Below are positions 8,229 to 16,866 of a stretch of DNA of 64,000 bases, piece after piece. This stretch comes from Chthoniobacter sp. (GTDB lineage: Bacteria; Verrucomicrobiota; Verrucomicrobiia; Chthoniobacterales; Chthoniobacteraceae). Positions within the stretch are counted from its first letter, which is position 1. Each line of letters starts with the position of its first letter. The notes beneath the pieces are model-generated. The model searched no databases and was not told where the DNA came from. It worked only from the letters and a program-made list of their open reading frames with translations. The stretch covers positions 1 to 64,000 of the forward strand of contig JAIOPH010000030.1 of NCBI GenBank assembly GCA_021414005.1, in the 5' to 3' direction. The position numbers were made by a program, and so were the translations under genes.

Positions 8229-8984
8229 TTAGCGGCGCAGCCAGATGGTGGCTTGCGCCACGCTCCATTGGAATTTGCGCGCGTGCTCGCGGATGAGGAA
8301 AGGAAGATCGCGCGTGGCGACCAGCGAAAAATCTGCGGCGAGCGCAGCGTCGAGTCCGTCGCGGGTGGTCACCGCGCGCCCTTCGCGCTCGAAACCGCCG
8401 AGCCAGTTGGCGCGCGGCGTGAACTCGTTCAGCCAGGTGTACGGCGACGTGATGATGAGCTGCCCCCCCGGTTTCACCAGCCCGGCCAACCGGTCGAGGC
8501 AGCGCCGCGGCTCGCTCAGGCGGTCGATGAGATTCGCCATGAGCACGACATCAAACGCGCCCAAATCCGCGCGTAGATTCATGGCGTCGCCGACTTCGAA
8601 CGCGACGCGACCGCGTTCGATTTCCACTGGCACGCAGGCGCGGCACGGCGTGGTCAGCGCGCCTTCGTCCGAGCGGAGAAAAGCGAGACCGCCATTCACG
8701 CGCAAAGACTCGGCCGCAGCGATGAACCGCTGCGAGAAATCCACGCCGATGACGTCGCGGCAATGCCGCGTCAGTTCAAAAGTCGAGCGACCCACCGCGC
8801 AGCCGAGATCAAGCGCGCGCGCTGCATCCGGCAGACGCGCCGGGTCCAGACACTCGCTCACACAGCGCGCCGGATAGCCGAGTGCCTCGCGCGGCCCGCC
8901 GGCGGGCGGCAGCACCTCGTCGGGCGTGCCGTAGTGAAAGAGCAAGTACTCCGCGAGGAGCTTGTCGGTTTCGTAGATGTTCAT
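8229..8984 (-). CDS. Putative 4-mercaptohistidine N1-methyltransferase (stand-alone OvoA C-terminal type)
   Basis: A 251-residue methyltransferase matching the OvoA C-terminal family: NIYETDKLLAEYLLFHYG at the start, ALDLGCAVGRSTFEL (SAM motif I), VIGVDFSQRFI, then FEVGDAMNLRADLGAFDVVL, ANLIDRL and ITSPYTWLNEFTP. In bifunctional OvoA this domain N-methylates 4-mercaptohistidine to make ovothiol. Here it stands alone, and no EgtB/OvoA-type sulfoxide synthase domain is in the window. An upstream in-frame ATG would add 23 residues, but homology begins at the ATG ending at 8984. It precedes a TPMT-like gene with a 19-base gap. Function follows family naming; no biochemical evidence can be read from the sequence. 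Confidence 0.8.
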   Translation of the reverse strand: MNIYETDKLLAEYLLFHYGTPDEVLPPAGGPREALGYPARCVSECLDPARLPDAARALDLGCAVGRSTFELTRHCRDVIGVDFSQRFIAAAESLRVNGGLAFLRSDEGALTTPCRACVPVEIERGRVAFEVGDAMNLRADLGAFDVVLMANLIDRLSEPRRCLDRLAGLVKPGGQLIITSPYTWLNEFTPRANWLGGFEREGRAVTTRDGLDAALAADFSLVATRDLPFLIREHARKFQWSVAQATIWLRR

Positions 8985-9072
8985 GCGTGGAGTTTGACGA
9001 GACTTTGATCCGCTGACAAAAGCCCCGTCATTCCTGAATTCCGCACCGCTCACGATAATGGGAGGGGCTGCT

Positions 9073-10239
9073 CTACTCAGCGAGCAATGCGCGCATGTAG
9101 GCTGCAGGTAAGAAGCTCTCGATCAGCACCTCAGTCGCACCGGCGCGGCGCATGCGGACTTGCGGCACGTTGATTTCGGGCGTCTTCGAGGGCGAAAAGA
9201 GGATGTCGTCGTGCGTGGCGTTTTTCTTGTTCGCGAAAAGATCGGGCGTCAACCGGCCGCCGAGATGATCGCTGCGGCCCGTGGCCACATGCATCGTGCC
9301 GAGGATTTTTTCGTCCTGAATGTCGCGGCCGGAAACCGGCAGATCCTGCGTGCCAAAGCCGAGTTCGCCGAGTTCGCCAGTTACCGGATCGGAGGTCAGT
9401 TTTGCGTTGTGCTCGTCCACCGTCGCCTGATTTCCCCGGAGCAGCGTCGCTTGAAAGATGCGTCCATTTTTCACCGCCATCAGACCGATCGTGCCGTCCT
9501 CATACTTGTGCGGAAATTCGCCCGTCGCGTCGGTGGGCACGAAATAGATTTCGCCCGCTGGCAGGTTCGCGATGTCCGGGCCGCCGCGGCACAGGCCGTG
9601 ACTTTTTTGCGCCTCCTGCTGCGCAAGATCGAGATGCAGCGTGTGTTTCCGGTCAGCGAAGACGAAGTCGATCTCCACCCAATCCGCCTTTGTCATGCCG
9701 AGCCGCAGCTTCTCCGCCTGCCGGCTCACCTCGAAGTAATCCACGGCTAACCCCGAGCTAAGGATGATCTGATTCATCCCGTGCATCGTTGCGCCACGGA
9801 AGCCGAACTTTTTCGCAAACGCGGTCAGCGGTGCGGTCGCCGAGTAAGTCGAGACGCACAGGACGAGGCTGTATTTCTGATACACCTCCGTGACCAGATC
9901 GACCTCGCGCCCATCCGTGGCAAAACCCTTTTCCGGCAGGTCGAGATTGCTGCCGCCGGTGATTTCGTAGGCAAACATCTCGCCGCCCTCCATGCCGAGT
10001 TCGCGCATCGTGCCCTGGCGCAGCCCCTGGTAAATCACGTCGTAGGCGTGGCGCTGGATGGAAAGATCGGGGTTCTGCAGGAAGCGAAAGGCTTCCACGT
10101 CGCGCGGGTTCTCGAGGTCGATCAACACGCACACGCGCTCTCCCGGTTTCGGATCGAAAACGGTACGCAGCAGCCGCGTGAGGCTGAAGGGCGGAAAGGT
10201 GCGGGTGTTGGCGGCGGCGGTTTCGGTGCTGGCATTCAT
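9073..10239 (-). CDS. M29-like metallopeptidase (aminopeptidase T/AmpS type)
   Basis: A 388-residue protein resembling the thermophilic M29 aminopeptidases. The segment LPAGEIYFVPTDATGEFP corresponds to their LPAGEV(F/Y)xxP metal-ligand Glu region, LGELGFGT to the LGExGxGTN motif, and DEKILGTMHVATGRSDHLGG to the DEKxxGTxHxAxGxS region. M29 enzymes use two metal ions, remove N-terminal residues and are cytoplasmic. The N-terminal half (residues 1-170) is less typical, so the family name is held with moderate confidence. It is divergent from folP, with about 90 bases between the starts. Confidence 0.72.
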   Translation of the reverse strand: MNASTETAAANTRTFPPFSLTRLLRTVFDPKPGERVCVLIDLENPRDVEAFRFLQNPDLSIQRHAYDVIYQGLRQGTMRELGMEGGEMFAYEITGGSNLDLPEKGFATDGREVDLVTEVYQKYSLVLCVSTYSATAPLTAFAKKFGFRGATMHGMNQIILSSGLAVDYFEVSRQAEKLRLGMTKADWVEIDFVFADRKHTLHLDLAQQEAQKSHGLCRGGPDIANLPAGEIYFVPTDATGEFPHKYEDGTIGLMAVKNGRIFQATLLRGNQATVDEHNAKLTSDPVTGELGELGFGTQDLPVSGRDIQDEKILGTMHVATGRSDHLGGRLTPDLFANKKNATHDDILFSPSKTPEINVPQVRMRRAGATEVLIESFLPAAYMRALLAE

Positions 10240-10332
10240 GGTTTGGTTTTCGTTTGGAGACTTCGGGCGAGCGCGTATTCCTTACGCCCGACCCGCCCGG
10301 AGTGTTGCAAGATTCCGCGCTCGATTCAGCAA

Positions 10333-11211
10333 ATGATTTGGCAAACCAAAACCCGCACCTTCGACCTCGCGCATCGCGCCCTCATCATGGGCGTGGTCAA
10401 TGTGACGACCGATTCGTTTTCGGATGGCGGGCAGTTTTACGACGTGGAAGCCGCCTGCGCTCACGCCCGGCGGCTCTTGGAGGATGGCGCGGATATCATC
10501 GACATTGGCGGCGAATCCACGCGACCCGGCGCGGAGCCCGTGAGCGAGGCGGAAGAGCTGCGGCGTGTCCTGCCCGTCGTCGAACGGCTTGTGGAAACGC
10601 AAAATGAAATCGCGCCGCCGTGCGGCTCCCGAAATTCCGCAATCATCTCGATCGACACGATGAAGCCCGCCGTAGCCGAGGCCGCCCTGGTCGCCGGTGC
10701 CGATGTTGTCAACGATGTGTCCGGTCTGCGCGATCCGGCGATGCGCGAGGTGGTGCGGGCGAGCGGCGCGGGGGCCATCGCCATGCACATGCAGGGCACG
10801 CCACGCGACATGCAGCACGCGCCGCATTACGACGACGTGACAGCGGAAATCCGGGAATTTTTTCGACAAACTTTTGAGGCTTGCCTACAGTGCGGAATCG
10901 ACCCTATGCGCCTCGCTTTCGATCCGGGAATTGGCTTTGGAAAAACTCTGGCGCACAATCTTGTCCTGATCCGAAACCTTGCAGCGGTGCAGGTCGGCGG
11001 GCGTCCGGTGGTGCTCGGAGTCTCCCGGAAATCGTTCATTGGAAAGGCGCTCGGCACAGATGCGGTCGGGGATCGCGCGTGGCCCACCGTCGCGTTGACG
11101 AGCTACGGGCGCGCGCACGGCGCGTCGGTTTTCCGCGTCCACGAGGTGCTGCCCAACGTCCATGCCCTGCGCATGACCGAGGCCATCCTCGAGCCGGAGG
11201 GCGTCGCATGA
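10333..11211 (+). CDS. folP: Dihydropteroate synthase
   Basis: Condenses 6-hydroxymethyl-7,8-dihydropterin pyrophosphate with p-aminobenzoate in folate synthesis. The 292-residue product has all the family blocks: IMGVVNVTTDSFSDGGQF near the start, DIIDIGGESTRPGAEPV, ISIDTMKPAVAEAAL, VVNDVSGLRD, FDPGIGFGKTLAHN (family consensus DPGxGFGKT) and VLGVSRKSFIG. The ATG at 10333 places the first strand correctly; longer in-frame starts extend into the divergent upstream gene and are unlikely. The stop overlaps the start of cdaA by ATGA, so folP, cdaA, the CdaR-like gene and glmM probably form one operon. Confidence 0.95.
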   Translation: MIWQTKTRTFDLAHRALIMGVVNVTTDSFSDGGQFYDVEAACAHARRLLEDGADIIDIGGESTRPGAEPVSEAEELRRVLPVVERLVETQNEIAPPCGSRNSAIISIDTMKPAVAEAALVAGADVVNDVSGLRDPAMREVVRASGAGAIAMHMQGTPRDMQHAPHYDDVTAEIREFFRQTFEACLQCGIDPMRLAFDPGIGFGKTLAHNLVLIRNLAAVQVGGRPVVLGVSRKSFIGKALGTDAVGDRAWPTVALTSYGRAHGASVFRVHEVLPNVHALRMTEAILEPEGVA

Positions 11212-12080
11212 GTTTCGGCGATCTCCAGCACTTCGCCGCGCTGCACTGGAAGGACGCCGCCGAGATCACGCTTCTCGGCGTGGCGATCTACTACACTTGG
11301 AAATTTTTCCGCGGCACGCCGGGCGCGAATGTCCTCGTCGGCCTCGTCGTCATCTTTCTCGGGGCGACCTTTCTCTCGCAGATCCTCGGCCTCACGGTCA
11401 TCGGCGCAATCTTCGAGAGCTTGTCAAAGGTGCTCGTCATCGCACTCGTCATCATCTTCCAGCCAGAACTCCGGCGCGGTCTCGCGGCGCTCGGGGCGAC
11501 GCGGCTGTTCTTCGGCACGCAGCAGAGCCGCGAGACGCTGGATCTGATTCGCGAAATGACCTTCGACCTCGCCAACCGGCAGCTCGGTGCACTCATCGCC
11601 ATCGAGCGTGGGCAGAACATCGAGAGCTTCGCCGAGAGCGGCGTGAAGATTGATTGCGCGCTGTCCTCCGAGATTGTTGTCAGCCTCTTTTTTCCCAAAA
11701 CCCCGCTGCACGACGGCGGCATCATCATCCGCAACGACCGCATCGTTTCCGCCGCGTGCATTTTTCCCGTCACCCAGCGCGCCGACCTCGACCGCACGCT
11801 GGGCCTGCGGCACCGCGCGGCGCTCGGGCTCGCCGAAGAGAGCGATGCCATCGTCGTGGTGGTCTCCGAGGAAACGGGCGTGGTTTCCGTGTGTCATCGC
11901 GGTTTGATCGAAAGAAATTTCGACCCCGAAAGTCTGAGCCGGCGGCTCAGCGAACTCTTCTCCCTGAAAGATGAAAAAGATCCTCCACAACTGGCCGGCC
12001 AAGGTGCTGTCGCTGGTGCTCGCCCTCATTCTGTGGGCGGTCATCCGAAAGAGCCTCGAACCGACCACCTCGCCTTCTAG
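11208..12080 (+). CDS. cdaA: Membrane diadenylate cyclase CdaA
   Basis: Makes c-di-AMP from two ATP. The 290-residue product has three N-terminal transmembrane helices (about 18-34, 40-57, 60-84), then the DAC domain with TPLHDGGIIIR (DGG at 169-171) and LGLRHRAALGL (RHR at 201-203), the two nucleotide-binding signatures. It starts by ATGA overlap with folP. Canonical CdaA ends shortly after the DAC fold. Here about 36 extra codons overlap, in another frame, the following small membrane-protein gene, and this tail (QLAGQGAVAGARPHS...) looks like a shadow and not a domain. The order cdaA, CdaR-like, glmM mirrors the Firmicutes arrangement. Confidence 0.93.
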   Translation: MSFGDLQHFAALHWKDAAEITLLGVAIYYTWKFFRGTPGANVLVGLVVIFLGATFLSQILGLTVIGAIFESLSKVLVIALVIIFQPELRRGLAALGATRLFFGTQQSRETLDLIREMTFDLANRQLGALIAIERGQNIESFAESGVKIDCALSSEIVVSLFFPKTPLHDGGIIIRNDRIVSAACIFPVTQRADLDRTLGLRHRAALGLAEESDAIVVVVSEETGVVSVCHRGLIERNFDPESLSRRLSELFSLKDEKDPPQLAGQGAVAGARPHSVGGHPKEPRTDHLAF

Positions 12081-12168
12081 ATTTCAGTTCGACGCGGACC
12101 AGCGCTTCCAGGCGGAAGACAAGTTCCAGTTCGATGCTTCCCGCTATGGCAAACCACCAAAAAAGTAA
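11971..12168 (+). CDS. Minimal CdaR/YbbR-like membrane-anchored peptide
   Basis: A 65-residue frame, MKKILHNWPAKVLSLVLALI followed by LWAVIRKSLEP, starting inside the end of cdaA and ending inside the start of glmM. The N terminus matches the beginning of YbbR/CdaR proteins (short basic start, NW, one transmembrane helix ending LW). CdaR normally carries three or four YbbR repeats outside the membrane; only about 35 polar residues follow here (FQFDADQRFQAEDKFQFDAS). Position between cdaA and glmM is exactly where cdaR sits in Firmicutes. It may be a reduced regulator of CdaA or a decaying gene. Homology is short, so the claim leans on synteny. Confidence 0.6.
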   Translation: MKKILHNWPAKVLSLVLALILWAVIRKSLEPTTSPSRFQFDADQRFQAEDKFQFDASRYGKPPKK

Positions 12169-13570
12169 TCCGCCCGCGAAGCCCAACGGCAATGGCGAGC
12201 GCCGCATCTTCGGCACCGACGGCGTCCGCGGCACCGCGAACATTGAGCCCGTCACCGCCGAGACCGCGCTGAAGCTCGGCCGCGCGGCGGCGCACATCTT
12301 TGCCCAACGCAGCGGATACGCGGGCCGGCCCAGCGAGCGCACGACCATCGTCATCGGCAAAGACACGCGCCTTTCCTGCTACATGCTGGAGAATGCGCTC
12401 GCCGCCGGCGTCATGTCGCTCGGCGCGGATGTGCTTTTCATCGGTCCGCTGCCCACGCCGGGCGTCGCCTACATCACGCGCTCGCTGCGCGCGGATGCGG
12501 GCATCGTGCTCAGCGCGTCGCACAACCCTTACGAGGACAACGGCATCAAATTTTTCCGCCACGACGGCTACAAGCTCGACGACGAGGTGGAGCAGCGGAT
12601 CGAGCACCTCGTTTTCAGCGGCGAAATCGAGGCGATCCGTCCGACCGCCGGGCGCATCGGTCGCGCCACGCGCATCGACGACGCGCTCGGGCGCTACGTG
12701 GAATTCGCCAAGCAGAGCTTTCCGCGCGGCCTCACGCTCGACGGCATCCGCATCGCCGTGGACTGCGCGAACGGCGCGGCCTACAAATCCACGCCGTGCA
12801 TTCTCCGCGAGTTGGGGGCCGACGCCGTCATCGCGCACAACACGCCGAACGGCCGCAACATCAACCGCGAGTGCGGCAGCATGCACCCGGAGGAAATCCA
12901 GCGTCTCGTGAAGGAGACGAAGGCGCAGATCGGCATCAGCCACGACGGCGACGCCGACCGGGTGGTGCTCTGCGACGAGCTGGGCGAGATCGTGGATGGC
13001 GACGAGATCATGGCCATTGCCGCGCTCGATTTCATCAAGCGCGGACGCCTCGCGCAGAACACGCTCGTGGCCACGGTGATGAGCAATTTCGGTCTCGATG
13101 AAACGCTGAAGCGACACGAGGGCCGCGTGCTGCGCACGAAAGTCGGCGACCGCTATGTGATCGAGGCAATGATGAAGCAGGACTTGAACGTCGGCGGCGA
13201 ACAAAGCGGGCACATGATCTTCCGCGACTTCTCGACGACTGGCGACGGCATCGTCAGCGCGCTGCAAATCCTCCGCATCATGGTGGAAACCGGCCAACCG
13301 CTCAGCGAGTTAAAGAAGTGCCTCGCGAAATACCCGCAGGCCCAGCGCAACCTCAAAGTGCGCGAGAAACGCCCGCTCGAAGAACTGCCCGACGTGCTCC
13401 GGCTCGTCGCCGAAGCCGAGCACGAACTCGCCGGCGCCGGCCGCGTGCTCCTGCGCTACAGCGGCACCGAGCCAAAAATCCGCCTCCTCATCGAAGGCCG
13501 CGACGGCGACCGGATCAACACGCAGGCGGATCGGATTGCGGGGGTGATTAAGGAGGCGATCGGGGCGTAG
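12134..13570 (+). CDS. glmM: Phosphoglucosamine mutase
   Basis: Interconverts glucosamine-6-phosphate and glucosamine-1-phosphate for UDP-GlcNAc synthesis. The 478-residue product has RIFGTDGVRGTAN near the start, the phosphoserine loop GIVLSASHNPYEDNGIKFF (catalytic Ser at about 129), the Mg-binding loop GISHDGDADRVVL, the sugar-binding GGEQSGHMIF and the phosphate-binding RYSGTEPKIR. An alternative ATG lies at 12146; both starts overlap the preceding small gene. In Firmicutes CdaA and CdaR interact with GlmM, so the conserved neighbourhood supports a c-di-AMP/cell-wall link. A large palindromic repeat follows nine bases after the stop. Confidence 0.95.
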   Translation: MLPAMANHQKSNPPAKPNGNGERRIFGTDGVRGTANIEPVTAETALKLGRAAAHIFAQRSGYAGRPSERTTIVIGKDTRLSCYMLENALAAGVMSLGADVLFIGPLPTPGVAYITRSLRADAGIVLSASHNPYEDNGIKFFRHDGYKLDDEVEQRIEHLVFSGEIEAIRPTAGRIGRATRIDDALGRYVEFAKQSFPRGLTLDGIRIAVDCANGAAYKSTPCILRELGADAVIAHNTPNGRNINRECGSMHPEEIQRLVKETKAQIGISHDGDADRVVLCDELGEIVDGDEIMAIAALDFIKRGRLAQNTLVATVMSNFGLDETLKRHEGRVLRTKVGDRYVIEAMMKQDLNVGGEQSGHMIFRDFSTTGDGIVSALQILRIMVETGQPLSELKKCLAKYPQAQRNLKVREKRPLEELPDVLRLVAEAEHELAGAGRVLLRYSGTEPKIRLLIEGRDGDRINTQADRIAGVIKEAIGA

Positions 13571-13578
13571 CCCCCCTT

Positions 13579-13688
13579 GTCATCCTGAGCTTGTCGAAGG
13601 ACCTCTAACATTCCGGCGGGGCATTCGACACTCCCACCGCCTCCGCCCCAGGGAAAAGTTAGAGGTCCTTCGACAAGCTCAGGATGAC
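13579..13688. repeat. Palindromic TCATCCTGAG repeat, copy 1 (perfect arms)
   Basis: Two 31-base arms at 13579-13609 and 13658-13688 are exact inverse complements. The left arm starts GTCATCCTGAGCTTGTCGAA and the right arm ends TTCGACAAGCTCAGGATGAC. They enclose a 48-base loop. The same element recurs in diverged form at 27471 and 31959. It lies in the gap between glmM and bioD and could form a strong transcript hairpin. Similar sequences are scattered in many genomes. Confidence 0.9.
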
Positions 13689-13744
13689 GGGCGTACGATG
13701 CAGCGCTTCGCGCTTTTGATGTCCGGCTCACCGTTGCATTTCAG

Positions 13745-14377
13745 ATGAACCTTTTCCTCACCGGAACCGACACCAACGTCGGCAAGACCTACGCGGCCTC
13801 GCTACTCGTCCGCGCGCTGCGTGCAGCGGGGCGCGATTGCGTCGGCATGAAGCCAATTTGCTGCGGTGGGCGCGAAGATGCCGAGGCGCTTCATGCCGCC
13901 TGCGGCCGCGCGATTGCCCTGAACGACGTGAACCCGGTCTGGCTGCGTCCTCCGGCCGCGCCTTACACGGCGGCGATGATCAAGAACCGTCCGATCGACC
14001 TCGCGCTAATTTGGGAAACCTTCGCGCGCCTGCGCGGCGCTCATGAGTCCCTCATCGTCGAGGGTGTCGGCGGGTGGCTGGTGCCGATCACGCGCGACTA
14101 CTTCGTGGCTGATCTCGCGGTGGAATTTGCCATGCCCGTCGCCGTGGTCGTGGCGAATCGTCTAGGCGCGCTCAACCACACGCTCCTCACCGTGCAGGCA
14201 ATTCGCGCGCGCGGGCTAAAATGTGCGGGCCTCGTCCTGAACCACACCCTGCCACCAACCGTGTCACCCGACATCGCCACGACCACCAACCGCGCGATGC
14301 TCGAAGACCTGGTTGACGTTCCCGTCCTCTTCGAGATCACGCATGGCCAGCGCGAAATCGTCCTCGCCGCCCGCTGA
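13745..14377 (+). CDS. bioD: Dethiobiotin synthetase
   Basis: Closes the ureido ring of dethiobiotin from 7,8-diaminopelargonate, CO2 and ATP, the penultimate step of biotin synthesis. The 210-residue product begins NLFLTGTDTNVGKTYAASLL, the modified P-loop (GTDTNVGKT) typical of BioD, followed by GMKPICCGG, where the Lys contacts substrate, and LIVEGVGGWLVPI, the metal-binding Glu strand. VVVANRLGALNHTLLT is also conserved. The length is normal. No bioA, bioB or bioF is adjacent, so the pathway genes are dispersed here. Confidence 0.93.
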   Translation: MNLFLTGTDTNVGKTYAASLLVRALRAAGRDCVGMKPICCGGREDAEALHAACGRAIALNDVNPVWLRPPAAPYTAAMIKNRPIDLALIWETFARLRGAHESLIVEGVGGWLVPITRDYFVADLAVEFAMPVAVVVANRLGALNHTLLTVQAIRARGLKCAGLVLNHTLPPTVSPDIATTTNRAMLEDLVDVPVLFEITHGQREIVLAAR

Positions 14378-14550
14378 TCCCAATCTCGTGGCATCAATCT
14401 GATCAAACCCGACTCGGGACTCGTAGCTGGCGCTTCTTCCCGCGTTCCGCTCTCCAGCTTGATAACAGTAGCGAGGCGAATGAAGCGTGCGAGCTACGAG
14501 ATAAGACGCCGCTTGGAGTGGCGTGGCGTGGGCTTCATTATCAGCCTACG

Positions 14551-15600
14551 ATGAACAACGAACTTCCGCACAAGCGCTGCAAGTCGCGCCGCAGACTGGT
14601 ACGATGGGCTGCTGCCGGGATCGGCCTGCTTGCAGTGGTGACAGTGGGTGTCTTCGTGACCGCGCCGAAGCAGCGGCTGATTATTCCCGGCCTGATGAAG
14701 ATCGACATCCGCGAAAGCGGCCCTGACTTCGACACCGGCTTGGTGGACTATCGCGCGAGTGTTCGCAGCCTCGTCTCAAACGTCCGTTTCGAATGCAACG
14801 TGGGCATCACGATGCAAGGGCGCTATCTCTACCAACTCGCGTCCAGCGTGGATCGCACGGTCGTCGGATTGAGCGAGGTCAGCAAGCCGCGCGAAATCAT
14901 CCTCATCTTCGAACCAGCCACCGGGCGCCGCTGGCCGTCTGTGTCGGGCTCGCATTGGGCTGAATTCGATGCCGATGCGCGCACGAACGGCTTGCCGCTG
15001 CTCGCGCGCCTTGGCGGCGAATTTTTCCTCGCCAACATTGGCGACCTGCAACGGAGCAAGGAGTTCCCCGGCAGCCGTTCGCCGGATGGAGCGTTCGCAC
15101 TTTTTCAAACGCGTGATGGTGGCTACGAGTGGAATGGCGCGGTGCAGATTCTCGGGACGGTGAGTCGGCAGTTTTTCACCACCACCACTGTGCGCCCCGT
15201 TGACGGGATAATCACCGCCGGCGGGTGGCCGAAGCCGGTGTTGTGCCGCTGGAGCGAAGACGGAGGGATGCTGGCGATCTACGATCCGTTCTACTTCCGC
15301 GGGAGTTGGGTGAGCACCATGCACACCGAAATCCACCGCCGACGTGAGGGGTATTTCGAGGCGGTGCCGATGCCGAAGATCGAGGAACTTGCGCGGCGGG
15401 CCGGGCTCAACGTCTCGCTGCGCGGGTTTGCGCTCGACGATGTGCCTGTGGCGTGGCTCGCGGAGGATCGTCTGCGCGTAGATATCACTTTCCAGAGCCC
15501 GCGGGATCCAGCGGCGCCCCGGCATTTTTCAATGACCCTGCGGGTGCCGTCCGATGGTGCAGCAGATATCGAAAAATTCGAGCCGATTTCAGAAAAGTGA
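14551..15600 (+). CDS. Membrane-anchored hypothetical protein
   Basis: A 349-residue protein with a basic N terminus and one hydrophobic helix at about residues 22-42 (WAAAGIGLLAVVTVGVFV), so probably anchored in the inner membrane with the rest outside. The body alternates beta-rich segments (ESGPDFDTGLVDYRASVRSL; GGWPKPVLCRWSEDGGMLAI), suggestive of a propeller-like fold, but no family signature was recognised. The start at 14551 is preferred over one 33 bases upstream because the basic-hydrophobic leader begins there. It converges on a radical SAM gene with a 12-base gap. Function unknown. Confidence 0.7.
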   Translation: MNNELPHKRCKSRRRLVRWAAAGIGLLAVVTVGVFVTAPKQRLIIPGLMKIDIRESGPDFDTGLVDYRASVRSLVSNVRFECNVGITMQGRYLYQLASSVDRTVVGLSEVSKPREIILIFEPATGRRWPSVSGSHWAEFDADARTNGLPLLARLGGEFFLANIGDLQRSKEFPGSRSPDGAFALFQTRDGGYEWNGAVQILGTVSRQFFTTTTVRPVDGIITAGGWPKPVLCRWSEDGGMLAIYDPFYFRGSWVSTMHTEIHRRREGYFEAVPMPKIEELARRAGLNVSLRGFALDDVPVAWLAEDRLRVDITFQSPRDPAAPRHFSMTLRVPSDGAADIEKFEPISEK

Positions 15601-15612
15601 CCGGCCTCCGCC

Positions 15613-16683
15613 CTAAAGCAGCGAAAGCTGATCCGTCGGCACGCGAAACGCCGCGGCGGAAAGGTCGGGTAGATCGCCGCGGAAAGCGGCTTTGCGTTTG
15701 GCGACGGCGAAGAGAGCCTTGATCTGCGCGGCGAGCGCGCCTTCGCCTTTCATGCGGGATCCAAAGCGCGGGTCGTTGAGCTGTCCGTCGCGCAGGGACT
15801 CGATGCGCCCGAGCACCTTGTCCTTGTGGCCCGGCGCGTGGCGCTCCAGCCACGCGGTAAAAAGCGGAGCGACGGCCCACGGCAGGCGCACGATGGTGTA
15901 GCCGGCGGTGCGCGCGCCGGCGCGGGCAGCCGCGTCGAGGAGTGCGGGGATTTCGTGATCGTTCAGGCCGGGAATGATCGGCGCGGTAAGCACAATGACC
16001 GGCACGCCAGCGCTACTTAGTTCTTCAATCGCGGCGAGCCGGCGGCTGGGCGCGGAGGCTCGTGGCTCCAGCGTTTTGGCGAGCGCGCCGTCGAGCGTGG
16101 TGAGCGAAATGCAGACGTGCGCGGCACCGTGTTTCGCCAATTCCGCAAGGTGGTCGAGGTCGCGCGTGACGAGATGGTTTTTCGTGATGATGCCGACGGG
16201 ATTGCGAAACTCGGCGAGCACGGCGAGGCAGCGCCGAGTGAGCTGGAGCCGGCGCTCGACGGGCTGGTAGCAGTCGCTGATTGCGCTCATGGCGATGGGC
16301 TGCGGCTGCCAGCTTTTCTTGGAAAGCTCGCGCCGGAGCAACTCAGGCGCGTGTTCTTTGACGACGATCTTCGTCTCGAAATCGAGCCCGGCGGAAAAGC
16401 CGAGATATTCGTGATAGGGCCGCGCGTAGCAGTAGGCGCAGCCGTGCTCGCAGCCGCGGTAGGGATTCAGGCCGGCGCGGAAGGGGATGTCCGGCGAATC
16501 GTTGAAGGAAATGATGGACTGCGAGTCGTCGCGGAGAAACTGCGTGCGCGGGCGGAGCGGTTCGCCGTCGTCATCCACGAGCGCTTCGGGCTCCAACTCC
16601 ACGCTGAGCTTTTGAAAGCGATTGTGCGGATTCGAGTCGGAGCCGCGACCGGTGGGCGAGCGGTTTTGCGGCTGAAAAGACAT
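15613..16683 (-). CDS. PA0069-family radical SAM protein
   Basis: A 356-residue radical SAM protein of the spore photoproduct lyase-related PA0069 group. The cluster motif NPYRGCEHGCAYCYAR supplies the CxxxCxxC cysteines for the 4Fe-4S/SAM centre at about residues 86-93. Other family segments are FETKIVVKEHAPELLR, AMSAISDCYQPVERRLQLTR, IITKNHLVTRD and APIIPGLNDHEIPALL. Biochemical role is unknown for the family. The ATG ending at 16683 is preferred to one six codons upstream because a string of polar residues typical of the family N terminus begins there. The intergenic DNA upstream carries near-repeats of GATTAAGCGGAT/AATCCGGGTAATCC. Confidence 0.88.
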   Translation of the reverse strand: MSFQPQNRSPTGRGSDSNPHNRFQKLSVELEPEALVDDDGEPLRPRTQFLRDDSQSIISFNDSPDIPFRAGLNPYRGCEHGCAYCYARPYHEYLGFSAGLDFETKIVVKEHAPELLRRELSKKSWQPQPIAMSAISDCYQPVERRLQLTRRCLAVLAEFRNPVGIITKNHLVTRDLDHLAELAKHGAAHVCISLTTLDGALAKTLEPRASAPSRRLAAIEELSSAGVPVIVLTAPIIPGLNDHEIPALLDAAARAGARTAGYTIVRLPWAVAPLFTAWLERHAPGHKDKVLGRIESLRDGQLNDPRFGSRMKGEGALAAQIKALFAVAKRKAAFRGDLPDLSAAAFRVPTDQLSLL

Positions 16684-16866
16684 GTGTTCAATGGAACACA
16701 AAACGTAGGGATGGCGAGTGTCCGTTACGGGGCCGGAATGGGATGCGGCGTTTTTTGACCACTGATTACGCGGCTTACTCAGATTAAGCGGATTTTCTCC
16801 AACGAGATCATCCGTGCAATCCGGGTAATCCGAGCACTCCGTAGTTCCTCGCCACCGAGCCGCCGC

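Noticed and set aside
14420..14500. CTCGTAGCT / AGCTACGAG inverted repeat as a regulatory site
   Set aside because: Only nine bases per arm with a 63-base gap, no other copy noticed, and position between bioD and an unknown gene gives no support.
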